DNA of 41,971 nt from Amphibiibacter pelophylacis (GTDB taxonomy: Bacteria > Pseudomonadota > Gammaproteobacteria > Burkholderiales > Burkholderiaceae_C), in contig NZ_JAWDIE010000024.1 of NCBI RefSeq assembly GCF_037688875.1, positions 1 to 41,971 of the forward strand, in the 5' to 3' direction. The notes under the pieces are model-generated. The model was not told where the DNA came from. It made no database searches and saw only the letters and a list, made by a program, of their open reading frames with translations. Shown piece by piece: positions 7,871 through 15,210 of this stretch (within the stretch, counting starts at the first letter, position 1; each line of letters opens with the position of its first letter). Made by a program: the position numbers and the translations under genes.

Positions 7871-9286
7871 ATGAGCAAAAGCGTCGCAGACGTGATGAAG
7901 ATGGTGGCCGAACACGAAGTCAAGTTCGTGGATTTCCGTTTCACCGACATCCGGGGCAAAGAGCAGCACGTCACCGTGCCCGTGTCCCATTTTGACGAGG
8001 ACAAGTTCGAATCCGGCCACGCCTTTGACGGCTCGTCCATCGCGGGCTGGAAGGGCATCGAAGCCTCGGACATGCTGCTCAAGCCCGATCCCAACACCGC
8101 CAACATCGACCCCTTCTTCCAGGAGCCGACGCTGATCCTGACCTGCGACGTGGTCGAGCCCAGCGATGGCAAGGCCTACGAGCGCGATCCGCGCAGCCTG
8201 GCGCGCCGCGCCGAAGCCTATCTGAAGGCTTCCGGCCTGGGCGACACCGCCTACTTCGGCCCCGAACCCGAATTCTTCGTGTTCGACAGCATCCGCTGGG
8301 GCAACGACATGAGCGGCTCGTTCTACAAGATCGAGTCTGAAGAAGGTGCCTGGAACACCGGCGCCGAGTTCGAGGGCGGCAACAAGGGCTTCCGCCCCAC
8401 CGTCAAGGGCGGTTACTTCCCCGTGCCCCCGGTCGATTCCGGCCAGGACATGCGCTCGGAAATGTGCCTGATCCTGGAAGAGCTGGGCATCCCCGTTGAA
8501 GTGCACCACCACGAAGTCGCCAACGCCGGGCAGATGGAAATCGGCACGCGCTTCGCGACCCTGACCGAGCGCGCCGACTGGACACTGCTGCAAAAGTACG
8601 TGATCCACAACGTCGCCGCCGGTTATGGCAAGACGGCCACCTTCATGCCCAAGCCCATCGTCGGCGACAACGGCAGTGGCATGCACGTGCACCAGTCGGT
8701 CTGGAAAGACGGCAAGAACCTGTTCGCCGGTGACGGCTATGCGGGCCTGAGCGATTTCGCGCTGTACTACATCGGCGGCATCATCAAGCACGCCCGCGCG
8801 CTGAACGCCATCACCAACCCCGGCACCAACAGCTACAAGCGCCTGGTGCCCGGCTTTGAAGCCCCGGTGAAGCTGGCCTATTCGGCCAAGAACCGCTCCG
8901 CTTCGATCCGCATTCCCTTCGTGGCCAACCCCAAGGGCCGTCGCGTGGAAGCCCGCTTCCCCGATCCCCTGATGAACCCCTACCTGGGTTTTGCCGCGCT
9001 GCTGATGGCGGGCCTGGACGGCGTCGAGAACAAGATCCACCCGGGCGAAGCCGCCACCAAGGATCTCTACCACCTGCCGCCCGAAGAAGACGCGAAGATC
9101 CCGACCGTGTGCCACAGCCTGGATCAGGCGCTGGAAGCTCTGGACGCGGATCGCGCCTTCCTGACCAAGGGTGGCGTGTTCACCGATGCCTTCATCGATG
9201 CCTACATCGACCTGAAGATGCAGGAAGTGACGCGCTTCCGCATGGCGACTCACCCGGTTGAGTTCGACATGTACTACACGCTGTAA
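7871..9286 (+). CDS. glnA: Glutamine synthetase type I
   Basis: A 471-residue GlnA (E. coli 469) that makes glutamine from glutamate, ammonia and ATP as a dodecamer. Hallmarks include FDGSSIAGWK near the N-terminus, FGPEPEFFVFD (metal-binding glutamates), the glutamate and histidine cluster around VEVHHHEVANAGQMEIG, the ATP-site NGSGMHVHQS, and the C-terminal adenylylation-site loop (LYHLPPEE region), so it is the adenylylatable type. I place the start at 7871 (MSKSVADV) because GGAG at 7861-7864 is a well-placed ribosome-binding site; a further in-frame ATG at 7859 would overlap that site. Transcription is predicted to be sigma-54 and NtrC dependent from the sites just upstream, and glnL and glnG follow. 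Confidence 0.98.
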   Translation: MSKSVADVMKMVAEHEVKFVDFRFTDIRGKEQHVTVPVSHFDEDKFESGHAFDGSSIAGWKGIEASDMLLKPDPNTANIDPFFQEPTLILTCDVVEPSDGKAYERDPRSLARRAEAYLKASGLGDTAYFGPEPEFFVFDSIRWGNDMSGSFYKIESEEGAWNTGAEFEGGNKGFRPTVKGGYFPVPPVDSGQDMRSEMCLILEELGIPVEVHHHEVANAGQMEIGTRFATLTERADWTLLQKYVIHNVAAGYGKTATFMPKPIVGDNGSGMHVHQSVWKDGKNLFAGDGYAGLSDFALYYIGGIIKHARALNAITNPGTNSYKRLVPGFEAPVKLAYSAKNRSASIRIPFVANPKGRRVEARFPDPLMNPYLGFAALLMAGLDGVENKIHPGEAATKDLYHLPPEEDAKIPTVCHSLDQALEALDADRAFLTKGGVFTDAFIDAYIDLKMQEVTRFRMATHPVEFDMYYTL

Positions 9287-9316
9287 ACGGTCAGGCAGCG
9301 AAAGGGCGATGGACGG

Positions 9317-9970
9317 ATGACGGACACGGCGGCAGGCCTGCGGCGCACGGCAGCGGTTCTGGTGGTTCTTGCCGCCGGATCGGCGGCTGGGCCGCTGCGT
9401 GCGGCCACCGTGTACCGCTGTCCGGGCCCGCCGGTGCTTTACACCGACGCCTATACGGCGGCGGAGGCCAAACGGCTCAAGTGCAGCCCGATACGCAACG
9501 CGCCGATCACCGTCATCACCTCGCCGGTGCGGCTCACCCCCGCACCGCAGGTCAACCTCAACGAGGTGCAGCAGCAGACGCAGGATAAGGTGGTGGGGGG
9601 CGACAGGCCCGCCAGCACCGCGTCCCGCGAGCGTGCGCCAGCCCGATCGCCTGCGCCCAAAAGCGCGGGTGCTGGGGCGGGCAGCAGGCCGGGTTTCTAC
9701 GCCGATGGCGACGCGCGGGTGCCAAGCACCACCCAGCAGAACCGCGACAAAGACGCCCGCATGATTCTGGAGAGTGAGCTGCAGCGCGAAACCGCCGCGC
9801 TGGACGCCCTGCGCGCCCAGCTGGCAGGCGGCCAGTTGCCCCTGCAGCCCGGCGAAACCGCCACATCCCCGGCCTACCAGCAGCGGCTGGCCGAGCTGAA
9901 AACGCGCGTGGCCCGTCATGAAAACGACGTGCGCGCCATCACCAAAGAGCTCGAACGGCTCAGGCGCTAG
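9317..9970 (+). CDS. DUF4124-like secreted protein
   Basis: A 217-residue protein with a hydrophobic N-terminal signal sequence (about residues 10-29, ending in LRAAT). Next comes a short domain, VYRCPGPPVLYTDAYTAAEAKRLKCSPI, that resembles the DUF4124 pattern (a Cys-containing beta hairpin). A Q/P/A-rich linker follows, and the last 70 residues (DKDARMILESEL to the end) are strongly charged and probably form a coiled coil. The predicted location is the periplasm or cell envelope. It sits 30 bases after glnA and before glnL, a position often held by such a gene in Burkholderiales. Nothing in it explains a link with nitrogen control, and its function is unknown. Confidence 0.75.
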   Translation: MTDTAAGLRRTAAVLVVLAAGSAAGPLRAATVYRCPGPPVLYTDAYTAAEAKRLKCSPIRNAPITVITSPVRLTPAPQVNLNEVQQQTQDKVVGGDRPASTASRERAPARSPAPKSAGAGAGSRPGFYADGDARVPSTTQQNRDKDARMILESELQRETAALDALRAQLAGGQLPLQPGETATSPAYQQRLAELKTRVARHENDVRAITKELERLRR

Positions 9971-10027
9971 CCCTTTGGGCTGCGGGCGCCTTCGCCGCCC
10001 GGGCCTATCACTGAAGGAGACTCCTGC

Positions 10028-11209
10028 GTGCAAGCCCCCGAAACTGGCCTGCCGGCGCACAGCCCTGCCTTTGACCAGATGGCCGTGTGGCTGGCCTGGG
10101 TGGACGGCGAAGGCCAGGTCCGCCACGCCAACGCGGCGCTGCAATCGGCGCTGGGACGTTCGCTGCGCCAGCTGTGCGGTCGGCCAGTCCAGGACTGGCT
10201 GGTGCTGGGCGACGAGGTGCTGCAGGCCATGGACCGCATCCGCCGGGAAGATTTTGGCCACAGCCACTTCGAGGCCACCCTCGGGGGTGCAGCCTGGCTG
10301 CGCCCGCCCACGGCGCTGATGGGGGAGGGCGTCGGGCCCGCCTCTCGCCTGCGCGGGCTGATCAGCCGCAGCGACGAAGGCTGGTGCCTGCTGCAGATGT
10401 GGCCGGTGGCCCGCCAGCAGGAACAGGACGAGGAGCGCCAGGCGCGCGAGCACCAGATGGCGCAGCACGCGCTGTTTCGCGCGCTGGCGCACGAGATCAA
10501 AAACCCGCTGGGCGGCATCCGGGGTGCCGCGCAGCTGATGGCCATGGATTTCACCGCGCTGCAAGACGGCAGCGCCGCGCTGGACAGCGACATGCTGAAG
10601 GAATGGCGATCGTGCGCCCGCGTGGTCGACGACGAGGTCGGCCGCCTGCAGGGCCTGGTCGACCGGCTGCTGACGCCGCAGCGGGCGCCGCGCCAGCAGG
10701 GCTGGGTGAATGTCCACGAGGTCTGCGAGCACGTCTGGCGCCTGGTCAAGGCCGAGTACGGCGAGGGCCTGAGCTGGCAGCGCGATTACGACGTCTCGCT
10801 GCCCGAGCTCTGGAGCGACCACGGGCGACTGGTCCAGGTCGTGCTGAACCTGGTGCAGAACGCCGCGCAGATGCTGCAGCCGCGCCGTCTGGCCGGGGAT
10901 GCGCGCATCACGGTGCGCACGCGCGCTGTGCGTCAAAGCACGGTGGTGCAGTCGCGCCACCGCCTGGCCATCGAGCTGACGGTGTCCGACAACGGGCCGG
11001 GCGTCGCGCCCGAGCTGCAGCACACGCTGTTCGCGCCCATGGTCTCGGGGCGCAGCGGTGGCACGGGCCTGGGCCTGACGCTGGCGCAGACCTACGCCCA
11101 GCAATTGGGAGGCAGCCTGAAACTGGAGCAGGCCCAGCCGCACGCGGTCTTTCGCGTGCTGCTGCCTGTGAGCGGGCCAGCGGCCCAGGAAGACAAGGGA
11201 CGCGCATGA
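10028..11209 (+). CDS. glnL: Nitrogen regulation sensor histidine kinase NtrB
   Basis: A 393-residue cytoplasmic histidine kinase/phosphatase that, under control of PII, phosphorylates or dephosphorylates NtrC. An N-terminal PAS-like domain (about residues 10-120) precedes the H-box ALAHEIKNPLGGIRGAAQL with phospho-acceptor H155. The N-box is VVLNLVQNAAQML, and the G-boxes are DNGPGVAPEL and GGTGLGLTLAQ. There are no membrane segments, as expected. The start is GTG at 10028, seven bases after AAGGAGA (10014-10020). Its stop overlaps the glnG start (ATGA at 11206-11209), so the kinase and its regulator are translationally coupled. Confidence 0.95.
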   Translation: MQAPETGLPAHSPAFDQMAVWLAWVDGEGQVRHANAALQSALGRSLRQLCGRPVQDWLVLGDEVLQAMDRIRREDFGHSHFEATLGGAAWLRPPTALMGEGVGPASRLRGLISRSDEGWCLLQMWPVARQQEQDEERQAREHQMAQHALFRALAHEIKNPLGGIRGAAQLMAMDFTALQDGSAALDSDMLKEWRSCARVVDDEVGRLQGLVDRLLTPQRAPRQQGWVNVHEVCEHVWRLVKAEYGEGLSWQRDYDVSLPELWSDHGRLVQVVLNLVQNAAQMLQPRRLAGDARITVRTRAVRQSTVVQSRHRLAIELTVSDNGPGVAPELQHTLFAPMVSGRSGGTGLGLTLAQTYAQQLGGSLKLEQAQPHAVFRVLLPVSGPAAQEDKGRA

Positions 11210-12825
11210 ACGCCAATCTGCAGAGCAGCACCGGCCCCGGTGCCGAAGTCTGGGTGGTCGACGACGACGCCTCGATCCGCTATGTGCTCGAGCGCGCGCT
11301 GGTGCGGGCGGGCTTTCGGCTGCGCACTTTTGAGCGCGCCGACGCGGTCAGCCAGGCGCTGGCTGCCAGCCAGCCCGATGTGCTCCTGTCCGATGTGCGC
11401 ATGCCGGGCAGCTCGGGGCTGGAACTGCTGGCCGACATCGGCCTGCGCTACCCGCTGCTGCCCGTCATCATCATGACGGCTTACGCCGACCTGGACAGCG
11501 CGGTCTCGGCGCTGCAGGGCGGGGCGTTCGAGCATGTCGCCAAGCCTTTTGATCTGCCCCAGGTGGTCCACCTGGTCGAGCAGGCCGTCAGCCGCCGCGC
11601 CAGCGCGGAGGCCCAGTCCGAAGCGCCAGGCGCTGCACCCGAGCCGGTCGCTCCGGCGGGTGGCTGGCCCGATCTGCTGGGGCAGTCGCCCGCGATGCAG
11701 GAGGTATTCCGCGCTATCGGGCGTCTGTCCAAAAGCCTGGCCACGGTGCTGATCACTGGCGAATCGGGCACGGGGAAAGAGCTTGTCGCGCGCGCCCTGC
11801 ACCGCCACAGCCCGCGCAGCAAAGGGCCTTTCGTGGCGATCAATACGGCGGCGATTCCGGCGGAACTGCTTGAATCGGAGCTCTTTGGTCACGAACGAGG
11901 CGCTTTCACCGGCGCGCAAAGCCAGCGCCCGGGCCGCTTTGAGCAGGCGCAGGGCGGCACGCTCTTTCTGGACGAGATCGGCGACATGCCCTTTGCGCTG
12001 CAGAACCGCCTGCTGCGCGTGCTGTCCGACGGGCACTATTACCGCGTGGGCGGCCAGCAGCTGCTGCGCACCGATGTGCGCGTGATCGCCGCCACGCACC
12101 AGCCGCTGGAAGACCGCGTGCAGCAGGGCCTGTTCCGCGAAGACCTGCTGCACCGCCTGAACGTGATCCGCCTGCGCCTGCCGCCGCTGCGCGAGCGCGC
12201 GCTGGACATCCCGGCGCTGGCCCGCCACTTCCTGCGCGGCTGTGCGCCGCGCCTGGGCGTCGAGGCCAAGCAGCTCAGCGACGAGGCCGCCGCGCTGCTG
12301 CAGGGCTTTGGCTTTCCGGGCAATGTGCGCCAGCTCGAGAACATGTGCCAGTGGCTGACCATCATGGCGCCGGGCAACCGCATCGAGGTGGGCGACCTGC
12401 CGCCCGAGGTGCTGGATGCCGCCGCAGTGGCCGGGCCGGGCAGCGTCGCTCCGGTGATGCTGACGGCGGTGGATGCGCCGCAGCCTGCGCGTCACCCGGC
12501 CGGCATCCATCCTTCCGCCCCGCCTTCCGTGCTGGCCCATCCAGCGTTCGCGCCGGGACTGGCGCCGACCGAAGCCTGGTCGCAGCAGCTCTACCGCAGC
12601 GCGCTGGCTGCTTTGCAGGACGGTCAGACGCCCGACGGGCTGCTGTGGGGCCAGTGCATCCAGCAGGCCGAGGCGGCGTTGATGTCGGCGGCGCTGCAGG
12701 CCACGCACGGCCGCCGCATCGAGGCCGCCCGCCGCCTGGGCCTGGGTCGCAACACCCTGACGCGCAAGCTGCAGGAGCTGGGCCTGAGCGCATCCGACAG
12801 CGCAGACAGCCCCGACGGCGGCTGA
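11206..12825 (+). CDS. glnG: Nitrogen regulation response regulator NtrC
   Basis: A 539-residue sigma-54 activator. The receiver domain (about residues 14-125) has the acidic pair in VVDDDAS, phospho-acceptor D63 (LLSDVRMPG) and lysine in AKPFD. The AAA+ domain has Walker A GESGTGKE (185-192), the sigma-54 contact loop GAFTGA (232-237) and Walker B GGTLFLDE (250-257). The C-terminal Fis-type helix-turn-helix is RIEAARRLGLGRNTLTRKLQELG. A proline/alanine-rich linker of about 80 residues before the helix-turn-helix makes it longer than E. coli NtrC (469). The ATG at 11206 overlaps the glnL stop. It is predicted to bind the two sites upstream of glnA. Confidence 0.96.
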   Translation: MNANLQSSTGPGAEVWVVDDDASIRYVLERALVRAGFRLRTFERADAVSQALAASQPDVLLSDVRMPGSSGLELLADIGLRYPLLPVIIMTAYADLDSAVSALQGGAFEHVAKPFDLPQVVHLVEQAVSRRASAEAQSEAPGAAPEPVAPAGGWPDLLGQSPAMQEVFRAIGRLSKSLATVLITGESGTGKELVARALHRHSPRSKGPFVAINTAAIPAELLESELFGHERGAFTGAQSQRPGRFEQAQGGTLFLDEIGDMPFALQNRLLRVLSDGHYYRVGGQQLLRTDVRVIAATHQPLEDRVQQGLFREDLLHRLNVIRLRLPPLRERALDIPALARHFLRGCAPRLGVEAKQLSDEAAALLQGFGFPGNVRQLENMCQWLTIMAPGNRIEVGDLPPEVLDAAAVAGPGSVAPVMLTAVDAPQPARHPAGIHPSAPPSVLAHPAFAPGLAPTEAWSQQLYRSALAALQDGQTPDGLLWGQCIQQAEAALMSAALQATHGRRIEAARRLGLGRNTLTRKLQELGLSASDSADSPDGG

Positions 12826-12844
12826 GCCCCGCGCGATCGTGCCC

Positions 12845-12887
12845 TGTTGCTGTTTTGCAACGGGCCCTGCAACCCGTGCAGTTTCAC
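12845..12887 (+). promoter_or_regulatory. Upstream regulatory block of esterase-propeller copy 1
   Basis: Two stacked inverted repeats: TGTTG-N8-CAACG, then CTGCA-ACCCG-TGCAG at 12867-12881, followed by TTTCA. The same block recurs before copy 2. A TACAGT at 12911-12916 could be its -10 element, with no good -35 hexamer, which would suit an activator bound near the palindrome. The TTG/CAA hairpin might alternatively help end glnG transcription, though no T-run follows. Confidence 0.5.
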
Positions 12888-12969
12888 CCCACGGCCTGTC
12901 GCCCTTCCCGTACAGTCCCGTCTGCTTTGAGGGGGTGTGACCCCCGGGCTTCAGGACAGGGATGACGAC

Positions 12970-15060
12970 ATGACGCAGATGCAGTACCAGCCGCCCATTC
13001 AGGTGCAAGTTCAGCCGCAAGTTCCGCTGCAGAGCCAGCCCGGCGCAGCCCGCTGCAGCCTGGGCCTGAGGGCCTGCCGGACGGGTCTGGTCGCTGTGAT
13101 GGCCCTGACCAGCACGCTGTTCGCGGGTCTCGCCCACGCAGCGCTGCCCTGGAGCACGCCGTTTGACGCGCAGAAAGACGCGGCTGTGCTGATCGTGCTC
13201 GGGCAATCCAACGCCGAAGGCTGGACGACCAGCCTGAGCCCCAGCGAGATCGCGGCACGCAGCAATCTGGCCAATGTTCACGGCCTGCCGCGCGGTGCCA
13301 ATCTGAAAGTCAACGCGCAAAGCATCACCTGGGCGCCGTACAGCGTGTCGGACAGCAACCTGGGCGATAACTACAACGGCGGCGCCAGCATCCACCTGGC
13401 GGGCGAGTTCGCCCAGCGCTGGCAGCAGGCCATCAACAATGGCCAGAAGCTGCCGGATCTGTACGTCGTCCACATCGCCTGGGGTGGCCAGGGCTTTGGT
13501 CCGGGCACGGGCACGGACAACCGCTGGAGCCCCAGCCGCAATCCAGCCGATGTGCAGAGCCTTTACCCGCTCGCCCGCCGCACACTGGCGCTGGCGGCGC
13601 AGAACCTGATCGGGCAGGGCAAGCGCGTGCGCGTCATCGGTCTGCACTGGAACCAGTGGGAAACCGACAACCAGGCCGGCTGGATGAACTCGGCAGCGGA
13701 TGCGCAAAACGGCTTCGCCGCGCAGCTCAATGGCATTGCCTCGGCGCTGGGCGAGGCGGATTTTCCGATCTATCTGTACCGTCCGCGCTCCACCATTTAT
13801 AGCCGCAGGTTTTATGGCGGCAACCTCACCAAATTCAATTACATCGCTCAGGGCCTGACGCAGCTGGCCAGCTCGGGCGGCAAGTTCCGCCTGCTGGACG
13901 CCGCTGATGCGGTCAGCGCCACGGGCGCCCGCCTCTTCAACCCCAGTGGCGCGGCCACGGGCGAGCGTTACGGCATTTTCCAGGACGACACCGTGCACTA
14001 CACGCCCGACGTGCAGCGCTGGTTCGCCCGCAAGCAATGGGATCTGGTCTTTACCTCGGGCGTGTACGGCGGCGAGGTCAGCTCGGTGGACAGCCGCCTG
14101 GTTTCCGCCACGCCCGCAGCCCCGGCGCCGGGCCGCTGCGCCAGCCCGCTGGCCACGGGAACGGCCGATTTTGGCGGCGATTGCGCCCACGACCTGCTCT
14201 TTACCAACGCCCAGGGCAGCTATGTGATCTGGCAGATGCAGTCCGGCCGCATCCAATCTGACACCGGCCAGTTTGGCGTCGCTGCGCCCTGGCGCGTCGT
14301 GGCCCAGCGCGATTTCAATGGCGATGGCCAGACCGATCTGCTGTGGTACTACCCGCCCGAAGACCGTTATGTGCTGTGGACCATGGGCCGCGACGGTCGG
14401 GTGCAGTCGGGGGCGGGCCTGACGCCGCATGCGCCGGGCTGGAAAGTCGTGGGCGTGGCTGATTTTGATGGCGACGGCAAGGCTGACCTGCTGTGGCACA
14501 ACGCGGCCTCCGGCCAGGCGCTGGTCTGGCTGATGAACGGCGCCACGCTGGCCCCTTCGCAACCGGGGGGTGGTCTCAGCCTGCCCGCTGGCTACCAGAT
14601 CAAGGCCATTGCCGATTTCAAAGGGTTGGGTCGTGCCCAGGTGCTGCTGCACAAGCCAGCCAGCGACGATTACCGCCTGTGGACCCTGAATGGCCGCACG
14701 CTGGTCGCTGACGAAGCCCTGCCGGATCACGCGCCGGGCTGGTCCGTGTGGGCCACGGGCGATGTCAATGGTGACGGCAAAGCCGACATCCTGTGGTTCA
14801 ACGCCGCCTCGCGCGGCCGGGTGACCTGGCTGATGGATGGCGCCCGAATCCTCGGGGGCCAGGGCCAGAGCGCTCTGCCTGCAGTTCAGCAGCAGCTTCA
14901 GGCGGCTGATTTCTCGGGCAACGGCCGCGTCGGCATCCTGCTGCGCGATACCCGCACCGGTGCAATGCAGATCGAAGACCCGGTGTCCGGTGCGCTGACG
15001 CCCTTCTCCACCCAGCCTGCTCCGGGCTGGCTGCCGGTGGCGGTGGACGGGCTGCGCTGA
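12970..15060 (+). CDS. Secreted SGNH/CE6-type esterase with FG-GAP propeller, copy 1
   Basis: A 696-residue exported protein. A long leader with a Q/V/P-rich stretch ends in a hydrophobic signal segment and FAGLAHA. The catalytic domain (about residues 58-380) starts with LIVLGQSNAEG (nucleophile S80), the sialate O-acetylesterase/acetylxylan-esterase signature. Later come VVHIAWGGQGFG, GLHWNQWE and the D340-T-V-H343 dyad, so acetyl-ester hydrolysis of carbohydrate is likely but unproven. The C-terminal 300 residues carry six propeller-type repeats; repeats 2, 3 and 5 keep a full DxNGDG- or DFDGDG-type calcium loop, while 4 and 6 are degenerate. I chose ATG 12970 (MTQMQYQ) over an in-frame GTG at 12937 because copy 2 begins in the same way. 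Confidence 0.85.
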   Translation: MTQMQYQPPIQVQVQPQVPLQSQPGAARCSLGLRACRTGLVAVMALTSTLFAGLAHAALPWSTPFDAQKDAAVLIVLGQSNAEGWTTSLSPSEIAARSNLANVHGLPRGANLKVNAQSITWAPYSVSDSNLGDNYNGGASIHLAGEFAQRWQQAINNGQKLPDLYVVHIAWGGQGFGPGTGTDNRWSPSRNPADVQSLYPLARRTLALAAQNLIGQGKRVRVIGLHWNQWETDNQAGWMNSAADAQNGFAAQLNGIASALGEADFPIYLYRPRSTIYSRRFYGGNLTKFNYIAQGLTQLASSGGKFRLLDAADAVSATGARLFNPSGAATGERYGIFQDDTVHYTPDVQRWFARKQWDLVFTSGVYGGEVSSVDSRLVSATPAAPAPGRCASPLATGTADFGGDCAHDLLFTNAQGSYVIWQMQSGRIQSDTGQFGVAAPWRVVAQRDFNGDGQTDLLWYYPPEDRYVLWTMGRDGRVQSGAGLTPHAPGWKVVGVADFDGDGKADLLWHNAASGQALVWLMNGATLAPSQPGGGLSLPAGYQIKAIADFKGLGRAQVLLHKPASDDYRLWTLNGRTLVADEALPDHAPGWSVWATGDVNGDGKADILWFNAASRGRVTWLMDGARILGGQGQSALPAVQQQLQAADFSGNGRVGILLRDTRTGAMQIEDPVSGALTPFSTQPAPGWLPVAVDGLR

Positions 15061-15089
15061 GGGCGATCCCGGTCCTTAGATCAGTGATT

Positions 15090-15133
15090 CGTGTTGTCTT
15101 TCTGCAACAGGTCTGCAGCCTGTGCAGTTTCAG
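15090..15133 (+). promoter_or_regulatory. Upstream regulatory block of esterase-propeller copy 2
   Basis: The block repeats that before copy 1: TGTTG-N8-CAACA followed by a perfect inverted repeat CTGCA-GCCTG-TGCAG at 15113-15127 and then TTTCA. The five spacer bases differ from copy 1 while both palindrome arms are unchanged, which points to selection on the arms. A TAAAGT at 15155-15160 stands at nearly the same distance (28 bases against 30) as TACAGT in copy 1. Confidence 0.5.
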
Positions 15134-15210
15134 CCAGCAGACAGAATTCTTACGTAAAGTATCTCTTGTCCCCAGGATTGGCCCGGGGCAAGCAGCACAA
15201 GGGTGACGAC

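Noticed and set aside
7823..11143. A minus-strand open frame of over 1100 codons across glnA and glnL
   Set aside because: It is antisense to clearly recognisable genes and rich in R, H, Q, A and G, as expected from GC-biased third positions read on the other strand. No family motif or ribosome-binding site.
10087..11205. N-terminal extension of NtrC by 373 codons
   Set aside because: The frame is open by chance through glnL. The receiver domain begins just after the ATG at 11206, which overlaps the glnL stop in the usual way.
11092..14730. A minus-strand open frame of about 1200 codons across glnG and the first esterase gene
   Set aside because: It crosses two well-supported genes and their intergenic region, with composition typical of a shadow frame.
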